Below, one piece after another: positions 1 to 12,500 of a DNA stretch of 64,000 nucleotides. How positions within the stretch are numbered: the stretch's first letter is position 1; every line of letters begins with the position of its first letter. Made by a program: the position numbers and the translations under genes. The notes below the pieces were generated by a model. The model did not search any database and was not told the DNA's origin. It saw nothing but the letters and a program-made list of their open reading frames with translations. The DNA lies in assembly GCA_950295325.1 (NCBI GenBank), contig OX485809.1, forward strand, positions 9,238,001 to 9,302,000, read 5' to 3'. The stretch comes from Polytrichum commune. Taxonomy: Eukaryota; Streptophyta; Polytrichopsida; Polytrichales; Polytrichaceae.

Positions 1-350
1 GATTCTAGGGACGATCAAGTCCGCTCTTTACGCAGGCTTTGTAGAGGGTACGTGATGAGCCGGCCCTTTGAGAAAATCCCCTGCCCGGCCGGGCAGGTGA
101 AAAAAATTGCAAGGGAATGTTGAGATCGAATCATTCAGGGGAGCCTGCTGCATGCAGTCTAGACTTATTATTTTATTCATCACGGGCGGGGCCGGTAAAA
201 TTCCATCTCGTGACTCAAGGTAGATATCGGTAACGGATTTCAAATGCATCTCCCTTTGCCCGCCCCAAATCAGGGGACCGGTCAACTTGGGATGATGTCG
301 AGTACTAGGGATTCGTGGTAAGGGCGAGGAATACGTGGGCATGGATCTAA
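1..350. other. GC-richer flank, unassigned
   Basis: It is notably richer in GC than the sequence after 860 and contains a CCCGGCCGGG palindrome (86-95). A minus-strand ORF crosses into the family A element, so it is not a gene. Probably part of a larger repeat cut by the window edge. Confidence 0.3.
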
Positions 351-851
351 GGGCCACTTCGCACACGAGCCAAGAGCCGTGACCATGGAATTGTGAGAGC
401 CCAAAAGAAAGTGTCCAAAGGCCGTCCCAACACACCTCCAAAATCATGTGGTGTGGTCACGGACCCTTAAGTGTAGTGTGAGGCCATATGTGACTGGGCC
501 CTCAACCAATTGTTGTTTCAATGAGTTTCTATTCACGTGGGTCTTCACACATGATAAAATAGAACTAACCAACGGTTGTGAGCGTCCGAAGTGCCATGGT
601 TTCTTGGTTTTGTGTTAAGCTTATCTCCAAGAGGTGGATTTGGAAAATAATCCAAGTGATCAAGAAACATGATCCATTTGATGTCATGTAGAAATCCATG
701 TAGACTTTTACATCCATCTTGCATTCATGTACTCCGTTGGTCCCTCGAGCGTAGTGTGAAGCGAACTTGGACCGGCTCCACCTTTTCCACCAATGAGAGT
801 GCTTGAAGTGTAATGGTCACGGGCTCTCAATCTCGTGCGTGAAGTGATGCC
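351..851 (-). mobile_element. Family A MITE, copy 1 (~500 bp)
   Basis: The left end is GGGCCACTTCGCACACGAG and the right end is the complement of a CACTTCACGCACGAG-like sequence, so the ends are inverted. A TAA precedes the left end. Internal blocks (CCTCCAAAATCATG, CCAACACACC, TTCACACTACGC-like) match copies 2 and 3 in reverse orientation. The GGG-start termini beside TAA/TTA trinucleotides resemble Tourist/PIF-Harbinger MITEs, but the target duplication is imperfect. Confidence 0.7.
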
Positions 852-866
852 AACCGAAATCTACTA

Positions 867-1083
867 CACTACGTATTGTATTTAGTGTTACTTAGTATTT
901 GGAATTATGCAATGCTATATCTATTTACTAGTACGTTTCATATTTATCAACAAATGTTAAATTTGTTGTTTTGACACCATATAACATCAACGGCTTTACT
1001 TGGTAAGAAATTACACCAATAATGAAAATGTATAGCATTGTGTAACTCCAAATAGTAAGTAACGTTGAATATGATGTCCGGTG
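867..1083 (+). mobile_element. Family B MITE with TA flanks (217 bp)
   Basis: Terminal inverted repeats of more than 45 bp share the core GTTACTTA(G/C)TATTTGGA followed by TTATGCAATGCTATA on the left and its complement on the right. TA lies directly outside both ends (865-866 and 1084-1085), as expected of Tc1/mariner-type MITEs. No coding capacity. Confidence 0.8.
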
Positions 1084-1241
1084 TAACCAATTTAGATTGA
1101 GGGGAATAGCCAAAATGATCGAGGGGATGTAAATGGTTATTTAATAACTCAAAGATTTATCACTTTGACGAAGGATGGTGTATTCATTCGAGCTTCCTAA
1201 ATCATGATGTCAGTGGCTATGGGCATAATTTGAAAATGCTA

Positions 1242-1464
1242 CACTAAATATGATATTTGGTGTCGCTCACTATTTGTGGTTACACAATGCTATATCTTCT
1301 TATTATTGATGTAATTTTTCTACCAAGTGAAGTTGTTAATGTTCTATGATGTCCAAACAACCGATTTGACATTTGTTGGTAAAATATAAGATATACAATA
1401 AATAAATAAATAAATATTTTGTGTAATTCCGAAAAGCAAGCGACATTAGATACAATATTTAGTG
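1242..1464 (+). mobile_element. Family B MITE with TA flanks (223 bp)
   Basis: The left end CACTAAATATGATATTTGGT and the right end CAATATTTAGTG form inverted termini flanked by TA on both sides. The subterminal GGTTACACAATGCTATAT relates it to the 867-1083 element. Confidence 0.8.
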
Positions 1465-1905
1465 TAGCCATCTTACATTGTCTGTGTGTTCCATATCCTA
1501 CAAAAAGTGGGTGCAGAGAGGAAAATTGCCGTATAAGACCACTTACCTTAAACTCATCCCTTACTAGGAAGGACAAAACATACAAAAGTTTTATGAGCTT
1601 GAGAATGAACATTGGTAGTTTATTTTACTTTAGACATGGTATTCCAGACCTTGGAATTAGGTAACATGCCTAATACGGTTACTCATCTTAAACATAATTC
1701 GATATTTAAGTGGTGTGTAGTTAGGTGTGGATTTAAGAACGGACACCAAAAAGATATGTGCTTAAAAATGATTGAACTACATTTTGTCAATGTTTTGAGG
1801 TTCAATACGAATTATTTTTGCATAGTTACGGGATTTTTACCTTAAGAAAAGTACAAATTAACAACAAACTTGGAAGAGGAAGATTTTTACGCACCCTCCA
1901 TGGTA

Positions 1906-2276
1906 CACTAAATATGATATTTAGTGTCACCAACTCTAATTGTCTTGCTCAATACCAATTGTAAAGTGCAGTGTAGTGTCACCAACACTAAATGTCAACC
2001 CAACATTATTTGTCATTACTTGTAAAGTTTAGGGGGATTATAGATTTATAGTGTTACAATTACTATTACTAACCAAGCGATTTTTCATCCAGATTTCAAT
2101 CATTCATGACAATATTTCATCACAAGTTGATGACAAGAGAAGGTAGGGTTTTGGCCAATGGATGAACCCATCCATCATTCATGACAAAAATTGTTCACTT
2201 ATTCATAAGAAGTGTCATCTGAAAAGTTACCGTAGTGACATTAAATATCATATGACACTAAACATCATATTTAGTA
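1906..2276 (+). mobile_element. Family B MITE, long version (371 bp)
   Basis: It begins CACTAAATATGATATTTAGT after TA and ends CATATTTAGTA before TA. The interior (TCTTGCTCAATACCAATTGT, GGTAGGGTTTTGGCCAATGG) is shared with 18.4 kb and, inverted, with 23.6-24.3 kb. It preserves the uninterrupted target for the Stowaway-like insertion at 23656. Confidence 0.82.
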
Positions 2277-2520
2277 TAAGTTGTCGTGAGCTGGAATTCA
2301 TGTATTATGCATCTCTGACCATATGGAGATTTGTATTAACCATGTTGATTGAAGGTGAAGACTTTAGAACCTTTTGATGCTCAAAAACATTCACCAATTT
2401 GACCCCATAATTAGCATGATGGACTTGATTTGTCTGCATGAAACTAAGGTAGTTGGTATGAATAGGAATGGTGGTGTGGTTGGAGACAACCCACACAATG
2501 CAAAGCCAAACTCTCACACA

Positions 2521-2866
2521 TGTGCCTTGGGCTAAATCACATTTGTGTTCAGTTGGGCCCTGGCCGTGCCATGCCTCCTTCAGTGCCCGGTCATCCTACC
2601 CGCACCTGCGTGAAACCAATGTGACAATACCTGATCAGAATTACAAACATTCAAGTTAACATCAGTTTCATCATTCTCAAGTTAGTTGATGGAGTTCCTT
2701 CACATGTCGAAACAACTTAATGGCTTAAGTGACCAAGTATTGTCACATTGGTTCCCAACGAGGAAGAGTTCCCACACAGGTGCTGGCAGGAAGATTGGGT
2801 AGTGAGGGAGGCATGGCAGGGATGGGGCCCAACCAACCACAAAATGTGATTTGGCCCGGGGCCACA
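2521..2866. mobile_element. Foldback element with ~120-bp arms (346 bp)
   Basis: The left arm (2521-2640) and the complement of the right arm (about 2740-2866) share GGGC(T/C)AAATCACATTT, GTTGGGCCC, TGCCATGCCTCC and CCAATGTGACAATAC in the same order. The spacer is about 100 bp. No clear target duplication was found. Confidence 0.75.
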
Positions 2867-4287
2867 CATCTCAACCAACCAAGGTTAGCACCATGAGTTT
2901 TTTTTACAGTTGGGTTTTTCATAGTTTTTCTTGGGTTTTTTTAATCAATTTTAAACCCAATCATTTGAGGTCCAACAAAATCCGATATTTTTCAGTTTTA
3001 TTGCATATGAGTTCAGATTATAGGGTAGAGGGCCCAATGTTCACCAATGGTGGTGCCGACTGCCAAGTGTTGAGTGCTAGTTTTATTTGCAAAACTCATC
3101 TTTTTTTTCTTTGAAACCCAGATCCCAATGCATTGGCCTAAATAAGTTGGGGATTTTCCACCCTTGGAACCAATATCCATGCTACAAATTAAAAATATAA
3201 AAATACCGTGCTACAAATTAAAGTAACTTTCTCTAATGTCCGAAAAAAACGAAACACCCCACTGCCATTCTACAAGCAAAAGTGATAGCTATAATGCAAC
3301 TTATATTCTTATATAGTAGAAACGAATAGCATATCCATGAAACACAAGGTTACCAAACTTGCTTGAGCACAAATTAACTTGACCGTGAAGGTCAATTAGG
3401 AGATCAATGGTTGAGTTGATGTGGAGGAGTTTGCACGTGCATTTCATTGGTTGACTTAAAATTCGACCAACTAATCAGGTCTACCCAAAGAAAAACTCCC
3501 TTTTCTTTGGACTGGCTAACTGGTGGACTCTAAGGTCAATTGCGTTGCTTACGTGGAGTGTTTTGATTGGTCAATTTGTTTTATATAGGGACATTTGTTT
3601 TAAACCTCCATCCGGTCTCTGGACGGGACAATGACAATGATGACAAACATAAGGGTGACAACCTTGCATGGAAGTATGCTTTAATTTACCTAAAAGAATT
3701 GGCGGTTGACACAAGGAGAAGTTGAAGTTTGAGGAAGGGAAGTGGACCATCTCAATATTCTAGAATCAAACTATACTTCCATTCGAGCGGAAAAGATGGA
3801 TGTGCACAAACTTGTTAGTGTGGACCTGAGATTATTGTATTTATGCTAACATATGTTATGATGGCATATTCCTATTTCAAAATCTTTCCAAGGCTTTTCA
3901 TATATTTGAGCCATATGAAATATGAAGTTGTTTTGAGTTTTCTAAAATCTCAAGAAATAAAGTTCAATAAATCCACTCTTGCAATATGGTAAATTTCAAA
4001 TTAGATAAATTCAATGACAATCACATGTCGACTTGCATATGTGATGACAAGACAATTGCACTCTCTCATTTGTTAGCCCTCTTACCCGACATGAAAATGC
4101 TCAACCAATATAATGTTAGAAGATCCCACTTAACTTTATTCCTTGAAACAAGCCTTTACCAAGTATTTGTCATGTGCATTACTTAAGGGTCAGTATAGGG
4201 TGCTTATTAAATCTAAGTCATGTGCTCAAACGAATATATTTAAAAAAAAACAAGCTAAGACTATAAAAATAGTAACATTGGTAAACT
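2867..4287. other. AT-rich tract, nothing recognised
   Basis: No ORF above 90 codons, no inverted ends and no tandem structure found. Confidence 0.3.
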
Positions 4288-5215
4288 TTATGGCTTTGTT
4301 TTAGAAAAAAACAAGTAGTTGATGGGTGAGCTCCTCCCGGACTCGCTTGAAGGGGGTTTCCGGATACTCGAAGGAGGACAGGTCAATGTCCCTCCAGTGC
4401 GGCTCCCTGCTTGGGCCGGCTTCATTTTTGGCTGAGGAGTGGCCGCTCTTCTTGAGTCGGGGGTGGGTGCGGTAGGAGGTGGCTCAAGGACAGCGGGGTC
4501 GCCCAATGACTCTTCCGTTCTGGCCTCTGTCAACTCAACCTCCGGCCCTAGTTTATAAACAACCTCGTCCTCCACAATTGTTAAGGCATCCTCCTCCTCT
4601 TCTTTAACGCACCCATTTTGCTGATAGAGATGAAGAATGTAGGGGGAGAGGGTTTCTTTCCGATGTGGGGGATCGATTTCTCCACCAATTCCTGGATGAG
4701 TCGCCCCCAGTTGACCGGCAGTATTCCGGATAGGGCTCCGAAGATAGTATTGGCCATTCTAATGCTTAATCTCTTGGGTTTCTCCGGGTAGAGAATAGGG
4801 AGGAGAAATTCTATCACCCTACGCTCCCTAGGGTTCCTGCAATCACCCGGATGGAACCCATCCTTTGGATTGTGCTCGGTTCTAAATTTCCCTACGAAAT
4901 AGGTGTCCTTCCGGTTTGCCCACCCTTCGCCCCTCCTCAGAGCAAACCGGTAAACATCAGCCCATACCTCCACGGTTCATTGTTCCATAACCTACCGCAT
5001 TGTCCTTTCCCACTGATTCTCTCTCTCAGACAGGAACTCTCTCAATGTCGCCTCGCTCCGCAAGTTCCAGGGTTTCGCAAGAAGGCCCTCGCATCCCATC
5101 CAGGTGAGGTCCTTTATTAACTCCTTCAGCTTCGACTCCCGATTCGGGCGCTACATTCTTAAGGGGAATCGGAACAAGATCATCGTCCTCCCGCACTTCC
5201 GGCATTGTGCAATAA
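4288..5215 (-). pseudogene. Degenerate TE-type ORF (plant retroelement-associated protein), two stops and frameshifts
   Basis: Minus-strand frames can be followed through a broken ORF in a GC-richer patch. The order is an acidic start (MPEVREDDDLVPIP, near 5207), a frameshift, a segment with CEGLLAKPWNL and REFLSEREN, two in-frame stops (TAG and TGA, near 4990-4975), then VWADVYRFALRRGEGW, RLSIRMANTIFGALSG and NWGRLIQELVEKSI (4973-4650). A single-base shift near 4645 leads to the HLYQQNGCVKEEEEDAL and VEDEVVYKLGPEVELTEA segments and a Pro-rich tail. The pattern of LYP..P.R......TIFGAL, NWG.....LV and HLY is one I associate with repeated ORFs in plant retroelements or mobile-domain proteins. 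The exact family is uncertain. The breaks show it is dead. Confidence 0.55.
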
Positions 5216-6440
5216 CCCCTATCCGTCCTAAAACATAATCTCAGCAATCCAACTACTGATGATTCAACAAAAAGAAAGCTCCTCACCACTCTTTCTCTCA
5301 GTACTGTCGCACTACGCAAATGGCTCAAGGGGAGGGCTGATTTTCTTAAGTGCCCTCGTCCTCCTTGAGTTTGGCCCCGTGACCGCCTAGGGTAACCGTT
5401 TATGGTAACCGCCCTATTCTCGTACAACTGCCATCATTCCGGTTGCTTCGGAGCTGGCAGTTATCTAACGGTATTTTTGCTTTGGTTCCGGTTCGGTTAA
5501 AGGGACTGTTTTAGCCATTTTATTGCGTTTGGTCGGACACACCAAGAGTTCTTTCCTAAAACAACTAAGCTACACTAAAGTCCCTTAACTTAATCAAAAC
5601 AACCAACCTATTTCTCCACTAAAGACCGGTTTGGCCAGTAATCCGGACTTTCGTGCATTTTCAGGCTCCCACAGCCGCTCATCTGGAGGCAGGAGCAATG
5701 CCAACGTGGAAAAAGACAGAGTATTTCTGCCGGGTTATGTCTGCACCGGCAAGAATTCACTTGGAAGAAAGGGCCAGTCGGAATGAGCGGCATTGAAACG
5801 GGTATTTGTTGTGGAGATGAATGGGGGAGCAGATAGGCTCGGAAGAATCGAGGATTGTCGAATGCTACCTCACTGCCCTTGCTGCCACCGCTTGCACACT
5901 CACCTTCAATCCAATCACTTGCAGCTACTGTAATGCAGCTGGATGAGAGACTGGCATCTAGGAGTGAGTGAAGAGAGAGGAAGGCTACACAAATTGATCA
6001 ATTTGATTTGCAGGCGAGCTGAGCATTGCGGGAAGTGAGGGATGCGGAAGGAATCACAAGTCTGGGCAACTCATAGTTGCTGCTCAATTGGTCTAGGCCG
6101 AGGAAGCCGCATCTAGTAGCTGAGGAAGTTGCCGCAAGCCTTGCCCTCAACCTTTGTGGTTTCTGCTCAATGCTATACGGTTGCAGATTCTGCTCCGCAA
6201 GCTTGATTAGAAGCTGCAATGGTCGAGGGCCCTGGCGGTGAGAGGTGAGGCTGCCGAGTGGCAGTTGGGGTGTTTCAATGGTGCTACACACAAGCAGCTG
6301 AGGAATATCGAGACTACAAAATGGGGAGAGGGCTCGGGCTGTTGGACCGGAAGCCAGTTGAGTCCAGGAGAATGAATACTGGTGGAGCAGGTCTCCATAG
6401 TGCCCAGCTGGCGGTCATAGAAAATAACAGCAAGCATTTG
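5216..6440. other. GC-richer tract without an identifiable gene
   Basis: Composition matches the broken ORF next to it rather than the AT-rich surroundings, so this may be the 5' portion of the same element. Minus-strand ORFs of 61-133 codons (for example 5427-5026 and 6291-5998) are short and unlike anything I recognise. No terminal repeats or tRNA-primer site were found. Confidence 0.3.
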
Positions 6441-6905
6441 GTTAGGTGTGGGATTTAGGGGCTAAACCTAAGCACAAGGGGTTGAGTAATGACTAGGTTA
6501 GTGGTTGGATTTTTGGGCTTCACAAGTAGGAGGGTGCTTGTGCTATTAGTGGGGTAGGAGAATTTAGTAATGTAGGTTGCTTGGATTTGACGACAATTGG
6601 TTGTTAGACACTGGGAGTAAGGGAAGCATTTGTTAATGCTCACAATCCTACCACTCTCACATGAATTATAAAAATTGCATGAGATATTCTTATTACATTG
6701 GTATAAGGCATGCTAGATTGAATGGAATGCTTAGCTGAGTATACTCATGTGATACAAGAACTTCCCCCTGGACTACGACGCACAAGGGGTGGGAGGTTTG
6801 AGGCTCACAACTAGGAAATCCACAACAACTCAACCACATAAAAAATAGCATATGATAATATCAGAGAGGCTTTTCTTGCTAAAGAGTGAAGCTCTTTCCA
6901 TCTCT

Positions 6906-7375
6906 TAGGAAAAAAACTAGATTGCCTCCACCTCAAGGATTTTCTCCAATATGAATGTGAATTATATTTGAAGCGACCATTGACACCACCACAACATAAG
7001 ATCATTGTTGCCTACCACACCTCAAACCATAGACTTGCCATTTAAAATGGATAATAGTCGACTATCCCTAACTCTAGAGATCCTAGACTATGCCACTTTT
7101 GCTCCTATAATGTAGTTGGAAACGAGGCACATTACGTATTGGAATGTACCCTATATAATCTCATTAGGATAAATTTCCATCATTATTTAAGAATGTAGTT
7201 CTAGGGAGCCGAGAGTAACCATATATATATATATGCTTCCAATTGGACCATCAAGTTGACATTAGCCTCTATTTCATGCAGGATACCACACTCCGCCAGT
7301 CTAGAAAATTAGTTGATTTGAAACCATGATGATGTATTATCAGTCTCATTAGTTTTTTCGGCTTCCTAGACTTTA
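6906..7375 (+). pseudogene. Non-LTR retrotransposon (LINE) ORF2 C-terminal remnant, copy 1
   Basis: One plus-strand frame reads CLHLKDFLQYECELYLKR, then YHTSNHRLAI, then RLCHFCSYNVVGNEAHYVLE with CTLYNLIR. The CxxC, then H and C arrangement with HRLAI upstream and a 'hfvleCplYn.iR' core is the cysteine-histidine motif at the end of many LINE ORF2 proteins, after the reverse-transcriptase domain. Three stop codons interrupt the segment between the HRLAI and CHFC motifs, and more follow it, so it is dead. DNA similarity to the copy at 12.8-14.6 kb continues to about 7370 beyond the coding part. Confidence 0.65.
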
Positions 7376-10300
7376 AAATTAATTTGTCACAATAAAAATG
7401 TATACATACCTCAAATACCTCAGATTTGAGATTTAGGTAGTTTATCCATAGAATGTAGTGTATTTTTGCCTCAGTGATTCGTTGGTGCACATCTTATTTA
7501 TTTATTTTCTTTCTTTCATAAACCATCGATCTAGATTCATGCACATGCATGCATTGTAGCCTTGACATGTGAGACTTTTGATGTATAATGCAAGAAGAAC
7601 TCAAATACCCAACAAATCCAACGCCTTTGAGGTTTCACTTATGATACAACCACGCCCACTCTTATTGTTGGGGGTCGGCCATTGGCTTATTGAAGATATT
7701 TATTGCACAAGCAAGTACATATACATAAAGGCATATGAACAATGCTTGAAATGAAATGGTTGCCTTCACCCCTTGTCTTGTCCATTATTGCACTTTTCCA
7801 CTTTGGTTCATACAATGCATATGGGATAGCCCAACTCTCACTTCCCACAATTTATATTGGTTTATTCAAGCCTTGTGCATTCTTATATCTCTGATATTCA
7901 CCATCCTATGATTACGAGCAACCTAATGCTCTACCTTCAACACTCACACTTTACGATTAGTTAAAGAACTATGATTTCATTGCTATGAATATTTATTGTT
8001 GCCTCTAGTTTATAAGTGCCATGGTTTAATTCCAATGACATGGCTTTATACAATTTCAACTAATCACCAAAATATGCCACAGTGGCCCTTTCTTCATCAT
8101 GTTGGGCCGATATGTGGTTCTTCCATCATTTTCCAACTGTCCAATGCTCTTTTGAGGGGTGTCTTGGCTCCTCTTTAGGCTTCCCCTCTCGGGGAGGTGA
8201 CTGTCGAAATTTTAGAAAACCATGTGAAATAAAAATTTGTTTAGGGTAGATTTTATAATTTCATTAGATTTACCATAGAATTGGAAATATGTCCCTTACA
8301 TGATTACATGTAAAATAGGGTGGTGAATAACTCCCTCCATTTTAGAAAAAATAAGGTCATAGACATGGAACCCTTTAAAAGTGTGTAATAACATTAGTAG
8401 AATAATTATGGGTTTGACTATTTGGATGAAGAAGTGTGAATTTTCTGTCCAAAATTGAATCAAGCACATTAGTATGGAGGGAAATGTGGTGGGATTTTTT
8501 TGCGGAAGGAATATGCTAGTGCTCCTCAACAACCATTTAGGGTTTAGGCATGCACAACCACATTGATGGCATAATATTGACTAAGTTTGAGACGAAGAGT
8601 AATTGGGAGAACTGTTAATCATGGCCACCTTGCACAATGGCATTATTCAATTGTGGTCCACTCATCGACTAATTAGATGAGCACGATGGACCTGTGTGGA
8701 GTGTCCCCTTCACAAATCGTAGTCTCTGCTTGTCTATGGAGGTGAGATATCCGGTTTTTTGTTATGTTTTGGATTGTTTTAGGGCAAGGGGTTGCTTCAT
8801 TTGTAATGCATTGGTTTTTAATGTAGTCATGCTAGTTGTTACCACATTCTCGTATTTGACCTTGGCGATTTCATGGATTTCGAAAGTTTCTCATCTGAGG
8901 CAAGATCCCCACAATAATTATGAACTTTTGAAATCTCTCGTCAATAATGGTAGCCCATGTTTGTTTCTATTTTGGAGCAAGCGTTTACTGTCAGTTGACA
9001 TTTGGGAATGCTTCAAATTTTTGTGTAGTCAATGTAGTTGTTACCATGTTTTCATATTTGACCTCAGCATTTTCATAGATGTCAAAGATTTTTCGTATTT
9101 GACCTCAATGTTTTCACAAATTTCTATAGTTCCATGTTAAGCTTTGCATTTCTTATTCGCAATAGAAGTGATGATATGTTAGAAATAACTAAAGATATCC
9201 TTTGCCTCACATAGATGAACACCGATCTTTTTGGAGGAGAGGATATTGTACGTAGTGAAGTACATGCTTCAAGACCATGACAAGGGTGTCAATTGGGCAT
9301 TGTTCCATTCCACCTTGTTGTTGATTGTATCTGGAGCAAATTATTAACAAGTGAGCATGAACAAAACTTGCCTTGCTTGAAGCATTTCTTGTCAATCCAT
9401 CAATCAACATACTATTTTTTTCGGTTATTTTTGTTGAACTAGGGACCTTGAACTCTCTCCTATAATCTAGCAGAGAATACAATCTTGCTCTGAATGTACT
9501 CGGTCCAGAAAGACTTCATTGTGCAGACACGCGACTCGACAATTACAAAAAAATGGCAGTGACTCCGTTTACAAGTGAATTGGGGGCGCAAGTTGATTGC
9601 AAGTTGGAAATAATTTGATCATGTTAGGCAATTACTGTAGGCAACCTAGAAGGTCTCACCTCATGCTTGATAAAAAAAATTGGTGGCAGTTTTGAGAGAA
9701 AATTGCCTTAGTAATTAATACGTGAATTAAAGTTTCAGATGTTTCGTAGGTATTTAGATGACTCTTATTTTTCGTAAGTTGTTTGATTTTGAGTACATTG
9801 CCATTGTGTGACCAACAAAGAATGCAATCTTGCTATGTTGTGGAGGAAGACAAGGTGGAGTGGTTGGAGACTTCGAAGGTTGCCCCCTCATGCCATCAAC
9901 TAGTTTTAAATATTTGTCGTCATTGGTGCTAAACCTCTCATAATTTATTAGTCTTATCATGACATTATAGAGGATGTTGAACATGTATCTTGATAGTATT
10001 GGAGGGTGCATAGTTGTATCCTAACCCTTCACATTGTGAATGTTTGTTGCAAGGTTTGATTAGAACTATAGTTCAATGTGTTTGTGAACACAATTAAAGT
10101 ATATGTTTTTTATTTTTTGTATTTGAATGCAACCTTATTTTTTTAAATAGATAGTTGTGCAAAATTTCATGTCTTGTCACAACTGATTGCAATTCTTCTT
10201 CTTTTTTATCCATGTTTTTAATTTGTCTATATTAGCTTGTATATTTTGTTATCTTCATGTTTATCGGTAACCTTAACTAGTATCTAAGTGTTATTGGTTG

Positions 10301-10811
10301 TGTTCTACATGGTACTTTAAATGGTTTAGGATTGGTATTACTAATTGAAACCAAATGAATGACAATTTGAATGGTATGGAATGTTTGTTGCTCACATAGT
10401 CGGTTTGCAATGTTATAATATTATGTCCACTATTTGGTACTTGTACAATTTATTAAAAAAAAATTGTGCCAAAAGTTAGCCTCTCTAAACAATCACATAT
10501 AAATATAGGGTGCTAAAAAATAAGCCAAAGTAGCTTATCATCTACAAATAGGGAGGGGAAAAATATTGAGAGGTGTATAAATATCCCCCCAATAAATACC
10601 CTATTATCACACGTGGTTACGAAACATGAGGGGGTGTGATCGCCCCGAGCTTCCCCTCTCTATCAACATGTAAACTTGGTTGCATTCCCTTCTTAGTATT
10701 GTCTTGGGATGGACATGTTAAAAAATATCCTTTGCTTGCTGGTCCTTCTTTTGAATTGCAACTATGGTATCTTCCATTTACTCACTACCCTCCTTAATAT
10801 CTTCACCAAGA
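7376..10811. other. AT-rich tract, no gene recognised
   Basis: The longest ORF here (8694-9140, plus, 148 codons) is hydrophobic, recalls no family, and overlaps repeated TATTTGACCT(C/T) phrases, so I do not call it a gene. Minus-strand ORFs at 9482-9207 and 10011-9754 could be decayed downstream parts of the copia element at 10.8-12 kb, but I cannot show it. A poly-purine/pyrimidine motif and (TA)n runs are the only other structure. Confidence 0.3.
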
Positions 10812-11955
10812 TTAAATGAAGGTGATTTGGAAGATTCGGCCATCCCAACCACTATGGGAGCCTTGTTTCTCTCCACTTAGACACATTTCTAAAGCACTTC
10901 CAATACTTGTACTATCATCTACAAATGCAACATCTCTCATGCAGTCAAACATGTCTGAATGTGCTATCTTCAAATGTTTATTTGCTTGCCTTCCCTTATT
11001 ATTGGACAATGTTGCCCTAAGTTGTTGCCCCTCAATGCATCCTTCACAAATCAACGGAAATATGAAATAATGCACATTCTCAAAGTTTATGTCACTTATC
11101 ATGTTTTGAAGTATATGAACATGCTTATAATTCAAATGCCCAAGCCAACGATGTCAGAGCTCAATCTTTCTTTGATAATTATACCAAATAGGTTGCATTT
11201 AATCTATGTACCATGATAAAATTTATTTCATACAACTTTCCCTTACGTAGGCTTATTGTAGTCACCTCTCTATCCGGACCAATACATTTATTTAGGTTGA
11301 ATTCCACTTTTAACCTATTCGAAAAAAAATTGCTCATCGAGAATAAATTTGCTTGCAACTTGGGCACATGGAGGGCATCTTTGATATGAATTTTTCTAGA
11401 TTTTGCCTTTCACCATCACCATAACTATAATGGAACCCATTCTGATCGCGTTTACAACACTATCATTATCCAAATAGGTATTATATGGAGCAATTACCTT
11501 GTATGTGTGAAATGTTGCCTTACGGGAAGTCACGTATTTTATTGCTCTTGATTCCATGATTCATTTACATATGGTCTCCGATTATATTATATTATATGTT
11601 GCATTGCAAGTGTGTAGTTATTATTATTTTTGGCGGTGTTTGCATTATTTCTTTCAATTTTCTTTGCCTTGTAGCAAAAACGCGGGATGTGGCCATGTTG
11701 CCACAATAGTAGCATATCTAATATGCGCAAGTTGGTTGTCCATCAAGTTGAGCGGAATGACGGCCATGACCTTCTTAACATGCCTTTGGTATTTTCTCTT
11801 CACTTTGGATCAGCGTTGGAAGGTGGAGCTTCCTCGGATTTGTCTACAATGTCCGAAAGATCCACGGAAGCCAATCCATCTTCAATTTGAACTTTGTAAT
11901 GTTGAACTTCTCTCCATTGAACTTGTCAGTGACTCTAACACCGCCATCCTCAAAT
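10812..11955 (-). pseudogene. Ty1/copia retrotransposon gag-pol remnant
   Basis: Read on the minus strand, the copia order is preserved in fragments. Gag comes first, with DKFNGEKFNITKFKLKM, then KRKYQRHVKKVMAVI and NQLAHI (11950-11720). A CCHC zinc knuckle follows, recognisable as CYYCGN and GHIPRFCYKAK but split by a frameshift (about 11707-11660). The protease start near 11555 reads ESRAIKYVTS where intact elements have a DSGA-type motif. Next is DALHVPKLQANLFSMS, and then the GAG-pre-integrase HHCC region with LGHLNYKHVH and CEGCIEGQQ (11140-11010). The beginning of integrase (KIAHSDMF, near 10960) ends in unrelated sequence. Multiple stops and shifts show it is non-functional. No LTRs were identified; reverse transcriptase and RNase H are missing or beyond recognition. 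Confidence 0.85.
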
Positions 11956-12039
11956 GATGTCATTTTATGACCAAATATTGGGAATATAATCTCTAATCAC
12001 ATAAATCAACTCTTTCTAAGCCATTATATGCATTCAATG

Positions 12040-12500
12040 ACTTCACAATTCTCAATAAATTCAAATCAATCCAGTTTGCTCTCAAATGTGTATTTGGACC
12101 TCCAATTCATTCAAGTAAGATCCTCTTGAATTCAAATGAGGCCTCTTGCTCTCAAATATGCCTTTGCACCCTCTATACATTCAAGTCAAACCCGGGACCC
12201 TCTTGACCTCAAATTAGCTTCTTACTCTCAAATGTGCCTTTGCACCTTCAAACCACTAAAGTCATGCCCCTTTTAACTCAAACGTGCATTTTCACTTTCA
12301 AATCACTCAAATGTGTATGATCGCACTTAATAACCTCAAATCATGTCCTCTTCAACTCAAATGACATTCAAAACACTAAAATGTGCACAACAACACTCAA
12401 CCAACTCAAATCACCACTCAATTGCATCAAATATGCATTCAAGCATTATAAACACTCAAATCAACACTTACAACCTCCATTGTACACTTACACACGTCAA
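12040..12500. repeat. Decayed CTCAAA-rich tandem repeat
   Basis: The phrases CTCAAATG, CTTTGCACC and CATTCAAGT recur at irregular 40-90-base spacing, giving a C/A-rich strand unlike its neighbours. Unit boundaries are too eroded to define a period by eye. Confidence 0.5.

Noticed and set aside
8328-8362. Second Stowaway-like terminus (CTCCCTCCATTTTAG after TAA)
   Set aside because: No matching inverted end was found within 600 bp, so it cannot be called an element.
8694-9140. 148-codon plus-strand ORF, the second longest in the window
   Set aside because: Hydrophobic composition from a T-rich strand, internal repeated phrases, and no recognisable family or splice context.
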